Positions 1-4,865 of a stretch of DNA of 5,859 bases are shown piece by piece. The translations under genes were made by a program, and so were the position numbers. Positions within the stretch are counted from its first letter, which is position 1, and each line of letters begins with the position of its first letter. Source of the DNA: DAOUTY01 sp964453665 (lineage in GTDB: Bacteria > Chloroflexota > Dehalococcoidia > SZUA-161); NCBI GenBank assembly GCA_964453665.1, contig CAYVQT010000102.1:1-5859 (forward strand), written 5' to 3'. The notes below the pieces were generated by a model. It was not told the origin of the DNA. It made no database searches and was given only the letters and a program-made list of their open reading frames with translations.

Positions 1-720
1 TGTATTTGAGGCAACGACCCCAGTTCGGTAACAGTTTTATTTGACGCAATACGCCGTATCTCCTCTCGATCTTCCCCCGAAACGCCGGAAATTTTTGGTG
101 CTCATCTTCGCCATTACCTGTAGCCGGTAGCTGATTTAGCTTCAGATGCCTTTAGACATTAACCGTTTCGCGGGAGCCTGTCTCTCGAGTGCTCCTGCTG
201 ATATTACTTGATTACCTTCCGCTGGGGCCGACATCTGTCTGACCCTGTTCGCCGTGTTCGTTGGGGCTGGAGGCTGGTTCGGGGCTTCAATGACCGGGTA
301 TTGTGGCAGGCTTCGCTCATTTGTGGCTCTGGTTGAGGGTAAAAGTCTGGTGTACTGGCTGTAGCTTCAGCAGTGAGATAAAAAATTTAATAATAGTGAA
401 AGTCGGGGAAATCACTACATGCGCCTCGGGGAACTATCGTAGAATGTCAGGGATAGCGATGAGGTCTACCCTGGCCAATCGACTGCAATGCATGAAGTAA
501 ACGGGTAAGGTGAGCATGAACAGAGGGGCCATGGACTTTGTGAGGTGACCACTGTGCAGGGTTCGTCTTTCCTGCCGTTTCTGCTTTTGTGATGGAGCCC
601 GTTGCATAATATACCGAGTGAGCCGATATTACTAGTACTTCAGTAATGAGAAGAACTAAAAAGTGGGAGGAAAAGTTAATTAAAATATAACTGGCATTTG
701 ATAAAAATTTAGAATTATGC
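1..720. other. Stretch without a supportable gene
   Basis: No convincing gene is visible in these 720 bases. All three forward frames hit a stop within the first 45 bases, so no upstream gene runs in from the left on this strand. Short open frames exist (for example about 212-361, 303-500 forward and 447-728 reverse), but they lack a good ribosome site, a sensible start and protein-like composition. Small inverted repeats are present, such as GCAGG/CCTGC at 556-575 and TAATAT/ATATTA at 607-631; neither is strong enough to call a terminator. From about 655 the DNA becomes AT-rich, as expected just upstream of a strong promoter. Confidence 0.6.
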
Positions 721-721
721 C

Positions 722-750
722 TTGACAAATAGTACTAAAGTAGCTATACT
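722..750 (+). promoter_or_regulatory. Near-consensus sigma-70-type promoter
   Basis: The -35 box TTGACA (722-727, perfect) and the -10 box TATACT (745-750, one mismatch) are separated by exactly 17 bases, with AT-rich DNA upstream. Transcription should start near 757, giving a leader of about 90 bases before the gene at 849. The spacer contains a copy of a 12-base motif that also occurs upstream and downstream (634-645, 731-742, 778-789). Confidence 0.8.
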
Positions 751-760
751 TCCTAGCAAG

Positions 761-785
761 TTGGTACTATATATAGAAGTACCAA
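761..785. promoter_or_regulatory. Perfect inverted repeat, operator or leader hairpin
   Basis: TTGGTACT (761-768) and AGTACCAA (778-785) form a perfect 8-base inverted repeat around a 9-base AT-rich spacer. It lies just downstream of the predicted transcription start. The position fits either a repressor operator or a hairpin at the 5' end of the leader RNA. A right-arm variant, AGTACCAAGGTA (778-789), matches two other copies of the motif around the promoter. Confidence 0.6.
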
Positions 786-848
786 GGTACGGTGTCTCTT
801 CAAAAAGGGGGAATCGGCTAATCTGTTTTAGAGAGGGGGTGATGTAAG

Positions 849-1115
849 ATGCCAGCAGCAGGTGCAGTAAATGCATTAGCTAGTGTTGTCGCGAAAGTAT
901 TAGCGCTCGTAGACCAGGTACTAGGAGAGTTTGTCACGGTTACTTCGGTTGAGCCTACCTCGAGCAATTGCGGAATCAACGCGATTGTTTATACCATTCA
1001 GCCATGCGGAGTATCGCTGATCGATGGTTTGGCCACAGTAATCTTTGCACTGGTCAAGCTGGGCAACGACTTCTTGCCCGCGCTCGGTGCATACAACGTC
1101 ACACAGTGGACGTAG
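849..1115 (+). CDS. Small helical protein of unknown function (paralogue A)
   Basis: This 88-residue protein is not recognised. The ATG at 849 is set by a strong extended SD (GAGGGGGTGAT, 833-843). There is no signal peptide. Residues about 8-29 form a hydrophobic/amphipathic helix, followed by a Ser/Thr-rich turn, two cysteines (C41, C53) and a second hydrophobic helix (about 55-79). Residues 9-29 match the protein at 1387 at 12 of 21 positions, including AKVLAL followed by Val/Ile and Asp, so the two are paralogues. It has its own strong promoter at 722 and terminator at 1211, so it is probably a single-gene unit. Size and helix pattern would also fit a membrane-active peptide or a small structural protein, but nothing seen decides this. 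The coding call rests on SD, promoter, terminator and paralogy. Confidence 0.72.
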   Translation: MPAAGAVNALASVVAKVLALVDQVLGEFVTVTSVEPTSSNCGINAIVYTIQPCGVSLIDGLATVIFALVKLGNDFLPALGAYNVTQWT

Positions 1116-1210
1116 AAAAACAGTGGAACTAGGTTATTGGGTATTTATCAATTAGGGTAGTCAAAAGAGATTCGATTTAGCACATCCCCTTTGAAGAGGA
1201 CGATTGAAGT

Positions 1211-1237
1211 AGGAGGCGGCGAAAGCCGCCTCCTTTG
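1211..1237 (+). terminator. Intrinsic terminator after the gene at 849
   Basis: AGGAGGCGGC (1211-1220) and GCCGCCTCCT (1225-1234) form a perfect GC-rich 10-base stem closed by a GAAA tetraloop, followed by TT (the last stem T gives a run of three). The T tract is short, but the stem is very stable. It lies about 95 bases after the stop at 1115, and on the reverse strand no T run follows. Confidence 0.75.
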
Positions 1238-1284
1238 CTATCTGGCGTTGCGATAGCTTGACCAAAAGGGCAAAATGTGCTATC
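1237..1284. repeat. Mutually exclusive inverted repeats GCTATC / GATAGC / GCTATC
   Basis: GCTATC (1237-1242) can pair with GATAGC (1252-1257) across a 9-base loop. The same GATAGC can instead pair with a second GCTATC (1279-1284), which is followed by TTTCTG. The two outer copies are both within TGCTATCT. The arrangement resembles a pair of alternative hairpins, but the stems are only 6 bases and may be chance. Confidence 0.3.
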
Positions 1285-1315
1285 TTTCTGGCACTGCGGT
1301 GGATGGTGGGGTAAT

Positions 1316-1344
1316 TTGAGCCGGGGAACGTTGAAGGGTATAAA
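1316..1344 (+). promoter_or_regulatory. Probable promoter of the gene at 1387
   Basis: TTGAGC (1316-1321) and TATAAA (1339-1344) are spaced by 17 bases and lie downstream of the terminator at 1211. Transcription would begin near 1351, about 35 bases before the ATG at 1387. Confidence 0.55.
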
Positions 1345-1386
1345 TTAGTCAAATATCAGAGGTAAGTGGTAGTGTAGGAGTCTCTC

Positions 1387-1632
1387 ATGACGGCCTTGAG
1401 TTCTGTAACAGCTAAGGTATTAGCGCTGATTGATGTATTATCCGACAACTGGGTCGATGTCAGCAAAGATATCCATGCTCCAGACTTATGCAATGGAGTG
1501 AATATTAGTGTTATAGAGTGCGGTCGTATAATGGCTTCTGATGTACAGTGGCTCATAGGTGTTGTTGCCTACTACGCTTTTCCGCCGTTGACCCATGTAA
1601 TTGAGGGTCTTACGATGACTTATCCTTCATAA
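1387..1632 (+). CDS. Small helical protein of unknown function (paralogue B)
   Basis: This 81-residue protein is not recognised as a known family. The ATG at 1387 has a good SD (TAGGAG, 1375-1380). It lacks a signal peptide. Residues 3-23 align with residues 9-29 of the protein at 849 (ALSSVTAKVLALID against ALASVVAKVLALVD: 11 of the first 14 identical). A short Trp-containing stretch (NWV, 21-23) recalls the LSxWV of the proteins at 1730 and 3157. Two cysteines (C35, C45, the second in a CG pair) sit at the place of C41/C53 of the neighbour. A hydrophobic segment follows (about 54-66). The paralogue appears to have diverged strongly beyond the first helix. Promoter and SD suggest that it is expressed separately from the gene at 849. 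Confidence 0.72.
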   Translation: MTALSSVTAKVLALIDVLSDNWVDVSKDIHAPDLCNGVNISVIECGRIMASDVQWLIGVVAYYAFPPLTHVIEGLTMTYPS

Positions 1633-1665
1633 TAGCATAGCGCAGGTGTGAAAGAGAAAGACAGC

Positions 1666-1695
1666 TTGAATGGATTCTGAACTATATTGTATTAT
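1666..1695 (+). promoter_or_regulatory. Possible weak promoter of the gene at 1730
   Basis: TTGAAT (1666-1671) and TATTAT (1690-1695) are 18 bases apart in a locally AT-rich stretch. Read-through from the promoter at 1316 is an equally good explanation, since no terminator is visible between 1632 and 1730. Confidence 0.35.
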
Positions 1696-1729
1696 GGTAA
1701 GAACGAAGCAGCAATAAGGGATATTAGAC

Positions 1730-1915
1730 ATGTCTGATGTACTTGTGCCGATACAGGTGCTTATCAAGCTAAGCGCAATCATGAATGGAATGCTTAGTTA
1801 TTGGGTGGAAGGCAATGCTTTAACAGATCCAAGGGGTGAGACGCTGGTGAGTGGGATGGTCGCCATCATCGAAAGATTGACCGAGTTCTATTCGCAGATA
1901 CTAAGCCTGTTCTAA
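1730..1915 (+). CDS. Small helical protein with WVxGNxLTDPxGE motif
   Basis: This 61-residue protein has no recognised function. The ATG at 1730 is supported by an SD (AAGGGA, 1716-1721), and an in-frame stop at 1715-1717 rules out a longer N-terminus. Residues 4-24 form an amphipathic helix. The central motif WVEGNALTDPRGE (25-37) is followed by a second amphipathic helix (38-60) ending in hydrophobic residues. Residues 22-47 are identical at 15 of 26 positions to residues 51-76 of the protein at 3157, which carries a signal peptide that this one lacks. It may therefore be a cytoplasmic or membrane-peripheral form of the same module, or a paralogue that lost its export signal. The next gene begins about 60 bases downstream and is probably on the same transcript. 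Confidence 0.77.
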   Translation: MSDVLVPIQVLIKLSAIMNGMLSYWVEGNALTDPRGETLVSGMVAIIERLTEFYSQILSLF

Positions 1916-1975
1916 CGCGCTTGGGTCGGAACAAGAAACAGAGTTGTCGTGAGTTGATAAGGGAAATTGACTTTC

Positions 1976-2275
1976 ATGGGTACTGGCATATGTGGCAATT
2001 GTGCGAACTTCAAGCCGGAGCCCGGTAAGCGGTTCTTCGATTGTGCTATGGCTAGGCATGCTGGCCTGGGTTATGGGATGCAGGTGAGGGCGGATACCAG
2101 GTCATGTGAAGCATTTACGCCATTCGAGGCTTATGTTGCGCCGGCATCAATCCCGCGAAAAGAGCCTTTAGAGCCAGTTGGGCTTTGCTCGGTGGGAAAA
2201 AGGACTCTGGTACTAACCGTGTCGCTAAGTATCATCCTGGTCTCATGGTTGCTTTATACGTGCGCGCGGCTATAG
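1976..2275 (+). CDS. Tetracysteine protein with C-terminal membrane helix
   Basis: This protein has 99 residues from the ATG at 1976, or 102 from an in-frame TTG at 1967. The SD-like AAGGGA (1959-1964) is 11 bases from the ATG but only 2 from the TTG, so the ATG is preferred. The N-terminal domain has four ordered cysteines, CxxC (C6, C9), C23 and C44, within GNCANF, FFDCAMA and RADTRSCEAF. The spacing suggests a small zinc- or iron-sulfur-binding fold, but the metal cannot be told. A Pro/Lys-rich linker follows. A C-terminal hydrophobic segment (about 77-95, VLTVSLSIILVSWLLYTC) looks like one membrane helix, leaving only a few residues after it. This would be a tail-anchored protein with its metal site probably on the cytoplasmic side. 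It follows the gene at 1730 closely and has no terminator before it. No specific function can be assigned. Confidence 0.75.
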   Translation: MGTGICGNCANFKPEPGKRFFDCAMARHAGLGYGMQVRADTRSCEAFTPFEAYVAPASIPRKEPLEPVGLCSVGKRTLVLTVSLSIILVSWLLYTCARL

Positions 2276-2636
2276 ATATAGAGCATCTGCACCGACTGGT
2301 ATCCGTATTCATAGCTTACATCCTGGGATCGAGACAAGTACGTAAAGCTATCCTCAAATCGTGGTTAACGACGACTGTGTTGCGGTTAGTGTACATGGAA
2401 AATGCTGCAGGCCAGGGGCTTCCCTACAGCTTGATGCGAATGGCGGAAATGAAATAGGGATGTTTAGCTTGGTGATTTAGTGGTCGTAGGAGTTTAATCT
2501 TTTTACTAGAGGTAGGGTTGGTAGAAAGCAATGGGGGTTAAATCAGGGCTAGCGCAGTAAGGACAAACGTTGTTACATCCTTTTATTAAGACTGCTTGTT
2601 ATTGGCGCCGCACCGGCGCCACCGTTAGCCGCCACC
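2276..2636. other. Stretch with only a doubtful open frame
   Basis: Between the tetracysteine gene and the PKD lipoprotein, one forward frame stays open up to 2457. It reads from a TTG at 2185 inside the previous gene, with an internal ATG at about 2245. Neither start has an SD, and the product resembles nothing I know. It could be a degenerate or chance frame. From 2458 to 2603 I see no gene, promoter or terminator that can be supported. A GC-rich hairpin lies at 2603-2621. Confidence 0.5.
2603..2621 (-). terminator. GC-rich hairpin downstream of the PKD gene
   Basis: TGGCGCC (2603-2609) and GGCGCCA (2615-2621) form a perfect 7-base stem with a 5-base loop, 16 bases past the stop codon of the reverse-strand gene. 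No T run follows on the reverse strand, so it is an atypical terminator, or it may instead protect the 3' end of the mRNA. A second short palindrome, CCACCT/AGGTGG (2632-2644), spans the stop codon. Confidence 0.45.
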
Positions 2637-3017
2637 TCAGGTGGAGCACCCCCACACATATATATAGTCGGGTTTAGTCATCGTGTCTGTTGTCCCGTCC
2701 CAGCCTTCAACAGTTAGAGTGACGGTGTAGTAACGATTATCGCTGTAATAGGCTTGTACTTCGGGTCCTGTGGAGGTATGGCCATTACCGAAGTCCCAAT
2801 ACCAGTTCTTTATATTGCCCGTTGACAGAGAGCGGAATGCTATCCAGCCGTTGCCCTCCATATTGGTCATCGACGCTTCGAACTCAGCGCGAACTGGACC
2901 TGTGGGAATTGGTGTCGGAGCAGGCGTAGAGGAGCCACATGAAAAGGAAGGAACACAAGCAGTAAAGGTAAGCACTCCCAGCGCCAGTAGAATCAATACT
3001 GCACAGAATATTTTCAT
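2637..3017 (-). CDS. Putative lipoprotein with a PKD domain
   Basis: This 126-residue exported protein begins with a short charged start, then a hydrophobic signal segment (about 4-20) ending in LTFTAC, so C21 may be the lipidated cysteine. The box is imperfect because Phe occupies the -3 place; a plain signal peptide is the alternative. A Ser/Pro/Thr linker (29-42) leads to one PKD-like beta-sandwich (about 43-122), recognised by NWYWDFGNGHTSTG and YYTVTLTVEG, the usual WDFGDG and Y.VTLTV signatures. PKD domains are extracellular and mediate protein or polysaccharide contacts. A standalone single PKD domain on a membrane anchor suggests a surface or periplasmic binding role, which is inference. 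The start is preceded by no SD but by an extended -10 box only 6 bases away, pointing to a leaderless mRNA. It diverges from the gene at 3157. Confidence 0.87.
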   Translation of the reverse strand: MKIFCAVLILLALGVLTFTACVPSFSCGSSTPAPTPIPTGPVRAEFEASMTNMEGNGWIAFRSLSTGNIKNWYWDFGNGHTSTGPEVQAYYSDNRYYTVTLTVEGWDGTTDTMTKPDYIYVWGCST

Positions 3018-3023
3018 GTATAT

Positions 3024-3032
3024 ATTATATCA
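3024..3032 (-). promoter_or_regulatory. Extended -10 promoter giving a leaderless transcript
   Basis: On the reverse strand, TGATATAAT (TGn plus a perfect TATAAT) ends 6 bases before the ATG of the PKD gene. A start 7 bases after the -10 box falls on or next to the A of that ATG. The -35 region is poor (for example TTGTGT at 15-base spacing), which is usual for extended -10 promoters. Confidence 0.6.
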
Positions 3033-3094
3033 TGGGTTGCCAGTACACAATAATTTACAAAACATACAAATCTATATGATTCTGAGAGTTGATT

Positions 3095-3124
3095 TTGACA
3101 GGTAGTGGTATTAGCTTGTACACT
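3095..3124 (+). promoter_or_regulatory. Promoter of the secreted small protein at 3157
   Basis: A perfect TTGACA (3095-3100) lies 18 bases before TACACT (3119-3124). Transcription should begin near 3131, about 26 bases before the GTG start. It is back to back with the promoter of the PKD gene within 3018-3156, so the two units could share regulation. Confidence 0.65.
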
Positions 3125-3156
3125 AAGAGCCTTAAAGGTTATTGGAGTAAGTTGAA

Positions 3157-3450
3157 GTGAAGAGTTGGTGGAAATTTGCATCATCTACGCTAATCTCGTC
3201 CATCCTGGCTCTTGGGCCTGGTAGAGTATTGGCGCAGGATGGTGAAGGATCAATTCCAGTCTTTCGCGACGTACTCTTGGATGTTGCGACTAGAATTGAT
3301 GCTAAGCTCAGTACATGGGTGACAGGTAATACCTTGACGGATCCGGAGGGCGAAGAGTTTGTTAATGACCTGGTCGATTTCATTTGTGATGCAGTTGCCT
3401 ATATTGCTGCATGCCTGGAAGATATACTTGTGTGGCTGGACTTCACGTAG
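3157..3450 (+). CDS. Secreted small helical protein with WVxGNxLTDPxGE motif
   Basis: This 97-residue protein starts at a GTG, supported by GGAG at 3144-3147 (9 bases upstream) and by the signal peptide that begins there: MKSWWK, a hydrophobic core (8-20) and a likely cleavage after VLA26 before Gln27. The mature chain of about 71 residues has an amphipathic helix (36-53), the motif WVTGNTLTDPEGEE (54-67) and a second helical region (68-95) with two cysteines (C77, C86). It shares 15 of 26 positions with the small protein at 1730. The mature part is acidic and amphipathic, with no second membrane helix, so it could be released, attached to a partner, or inserted as an amphipathic helical bundle. 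Function unknown. It is followed by a separate promoter for the 410-residue gene. Confidence 0.85.
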   Translation: MKSWWKFASSTLISSILALGPGRVLAQDGEGSIPVFRDVLLDVATRIDAKLSTWVTGNTLTDPEGEEFVNDLVDFICDAVAYIAACLEDILVWLDFT

Positions 3451-3557
3451 CATGTGTCCTTCAGCATTTACTCTCTATAGACCTTGTGTGCCAGGAGAAT
3501 CCAGAGTAGAGGCCCGGTGCACGAGGCTGCATTGGTAAAACTCGCCGTTGCCCTGGT

Positions 3558-3585
3558 TTGACAAATCTGGGCGCTATGTTATGAT
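3558..3585 (+). promoter_or_regulatory. Strong promoter of the 3623-5629 operon
   Basis: A perfect TTGACA (3558-3563) is 16 bases from TATGAT (3580-3585), which is preceded by TGT, giving an extended -10 element. Transcription should begin near 3592, about 31 bases before the ATG at 3623. No good SD is visible in that leader. Confidence 0.72.
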
Positions 3586-3622
3586 AGCCCGTACGTAGAA
3601 GAGTAGCTGAAGTGTATTCGAG

Positions 3623-4855
3623 ATGAAGAGCGGATACTGGATAGCACCAGTCGTCTTGGTGCTAATTTTGATTGTGGTTGGCGTTGCCTCGGCTCAGGGT
3701 GCGCCAGCGGTTATTACCAATGCTGCCAGCGATATAACCACCAACTCGGCCACTCTAAATGGCACACTCACTGGCCTGGGTAATGCTTCATCCGTTGACG
3801 TTTCCTTCGAGTGGGGTCTGACGGACAGCTATGGCGACGAGACTACACCGCAGACTATGACTGATACCGGGTCTTTCTATGACAGTATTGGTAGCCTTGA
3901 TCCAGGTACTACCTACCACTATAGGGCCAAGGCTGTCGGCAACGGTACCGCCTATGGTGGTGATGCGACTTTCACCACTGGTACTACACCGCCCTCGGTG
4001 ATAACTAGTGATGCGAGTGATGTGACCTCTGACTCGGCTGTGCTGAACGGTACACTTACGGGTCTGGGTACTGACACATCGGTTGATGTTTCCTTTGAGT
4101 GGGGACTAACCGCAGGCTACGGGAACGAGACTTCACCGCAAGCAATGCCTGCTACTGGCGACTTCAACGCGCTTATCGGCGGCCTTGATCCAGGTACTAT
4201 CTATCACTTTCGGGCCAAGGCTGTTGGCGACAGCACCACATACGGCGATGATATGGCCCTCACGACCCTGGGCCAAATTGAACTCGAAGGAAGTGCGTGG
4301 TGTACTAGCTATGGTTCGCTTGTTGGCGCTACACTTGAGGGTGATGTGATGATGGTTGAAAGGTCGCAAGCATCGAATAGTTACTCTCTGCACGTAGTTG
4401 GCAATCTCACGCTGCACCTGTCAAACGGGAGTGATGAGACGGTTGACCTTGACCTGTATGGGAGCAGGGTCAGGTCGCTGTTTTACTTGCGTCAGGAGAC
4501 GACCGGTAAGTCGGCCAGCTTGTCAGGAAGCTGGATCGATGTTGATGGTGGGAATTACTACATATATACAAGTGGTACGGTGGCCTTACCCAATCCTGAT
4601 GGTGAAGCATTAAAGACAGCCAGGCTCTGCTTTGTTATGTTACGAACTCCTGATGTAGAGGTTCCCTTACCAGAAGGAGGCAGCTTCTTGGAAGATGTGG
4701 AGGCTGTTGTCACCAGGCTAACGAGATTGATTGACAAAGTTTGGGATGCGCTGATAGGGACGGGATTCGGGGAGTTGATGAGTGGCATATTGGCTCAGAT
4801 GGCGGTCTTATTGGCTGCAGTTAGGGATGGATTTGGGGGAGCATACGTTCCATAG
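3623..4855 (+). CDS. Secreted protein with two tandem fibronectin-like repeats
   Basis: This 410-residue exported protein has a signal peptide (1-24, cleavage probably ASA/Q). Two tandem beta-sandwich repeats of exactly 96 residues follow (about 28-123 and 124-216), with no insertion between equivalent residues. Each carries NGTLTGLG, VDVSFEWGLT, LDPGT.YH.RAKAVG and a closing T..TT, typical of fibronectin type III-like surface proteins. A third beta-rich region (about 217-345, with C227 and C336) is not recognised. The tail (352-404) is helical and amphipathic (VVTRLTRLIDKVWDAL, then GTGFGELMSGILAQMAVLLAAV). It resembles the small proteins at 1730 and 3157 and may dock on the membrane or on a partner. 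The role is probably extracellular adhesion or scaffolding, by inference. The next gene starts 10 bases after the stop, and its SD overlaps this stop codon, so the two are translationally coupled. Confidence 0.93.
   Translation: MKSGYWIAPVVLVLILIVVGVASAQGAPAVITNAASDITTNSATLNGTLTGLGNASSVDVSFEWGLTDSYGDETTPQTMTDTGSFYDSIGSLDPGTTYHYRAKAVGNGTAYGGDATFTTGTTPPSVITSDASDVTSDSAVLNGTLTGLGTDTSVDVSFEWGLTAGYGNETSPQAMPATGDFNALIGGLDPGTIYHFRAKAVGDSTTYGDDMALTTLGQIELEGSAWCTSYGSLVGATLEGDVMMVERSQASNSYSLHVVGNLTLHLSNGSDETVDLDLYGSRVRSLFYLRQETTGKSASLSGSWIDVDGGNYYIYTSGTVALPNPDGEALKTARLCFVMLRTPDVEVPLPEGGSFLEDVEAVVTRLTRLIDKVWDALIGTGFGELMSGILAQMAVLLAAVRDGFGGAYVP
3704..4270 (+). repeat. Tandem 288-bp repeats encoding fibronectin-like domains
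   Basis: The two units start at 3704 and 3992 and align without gaps at the protein level (Glu-Trp-Gly at 63-65 and 159-161, Asp-Pro-Gly at 93-95 and 189-191). DNA similarity is still visible, for example GTTTCCTT.GAGTGGGG in both units, with differences mainly at third positions. This indicates an internal duplication that is not very recent. Confidence 0.85.
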
Positions 4856-4865
4856 GTGAAAAAAT

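Noticed and set aside
212..361. Short hydrophobic frame (LFAVFVGAGGWFGA)
   Set aside because: It looks membrane-like, but it has no convincing start or ribosome site and too little length to support a gene.
303..500. Forward open frame of 65 codons
   Set aside because: Alternative start without SD, no domain-like pattern, and codon content unlike the clear genes in the window.
447..728. Reverse-strand open frame of 93 codons
   Set aside because: No ATG start or SD, low-quality protein composition, and it overlaps the -35 box and AT-rich upstream DNA of the promoter at 722.
1161..1556. Two reverse-strand frames opposite the gene at 1387 and its upstream region
   Set aside because: Antisense shadows. 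The first crosses the terminator hairpin and promoter, and the second lies opposite the better-supported small gene.
849..1915. Small proteins as bacteriocins with immunity and export genes
   Set aside because: Size and amphipathic helices fit, but there is no double-glycine leader, peptidase/ABC transporter or recognisable immunity gene in the window.
2770..3105. Forward frame opposite the PKD gene
   Set aside because: The reverse strand encodes a clear signal peptide and PKD signature, so the forward frame is its shadow.
4133..4788. Frames inside the 410-residue gene on both strands
   Set aside because: The host frame has a signal peptide, repeats and an operon context; the others have none of these.
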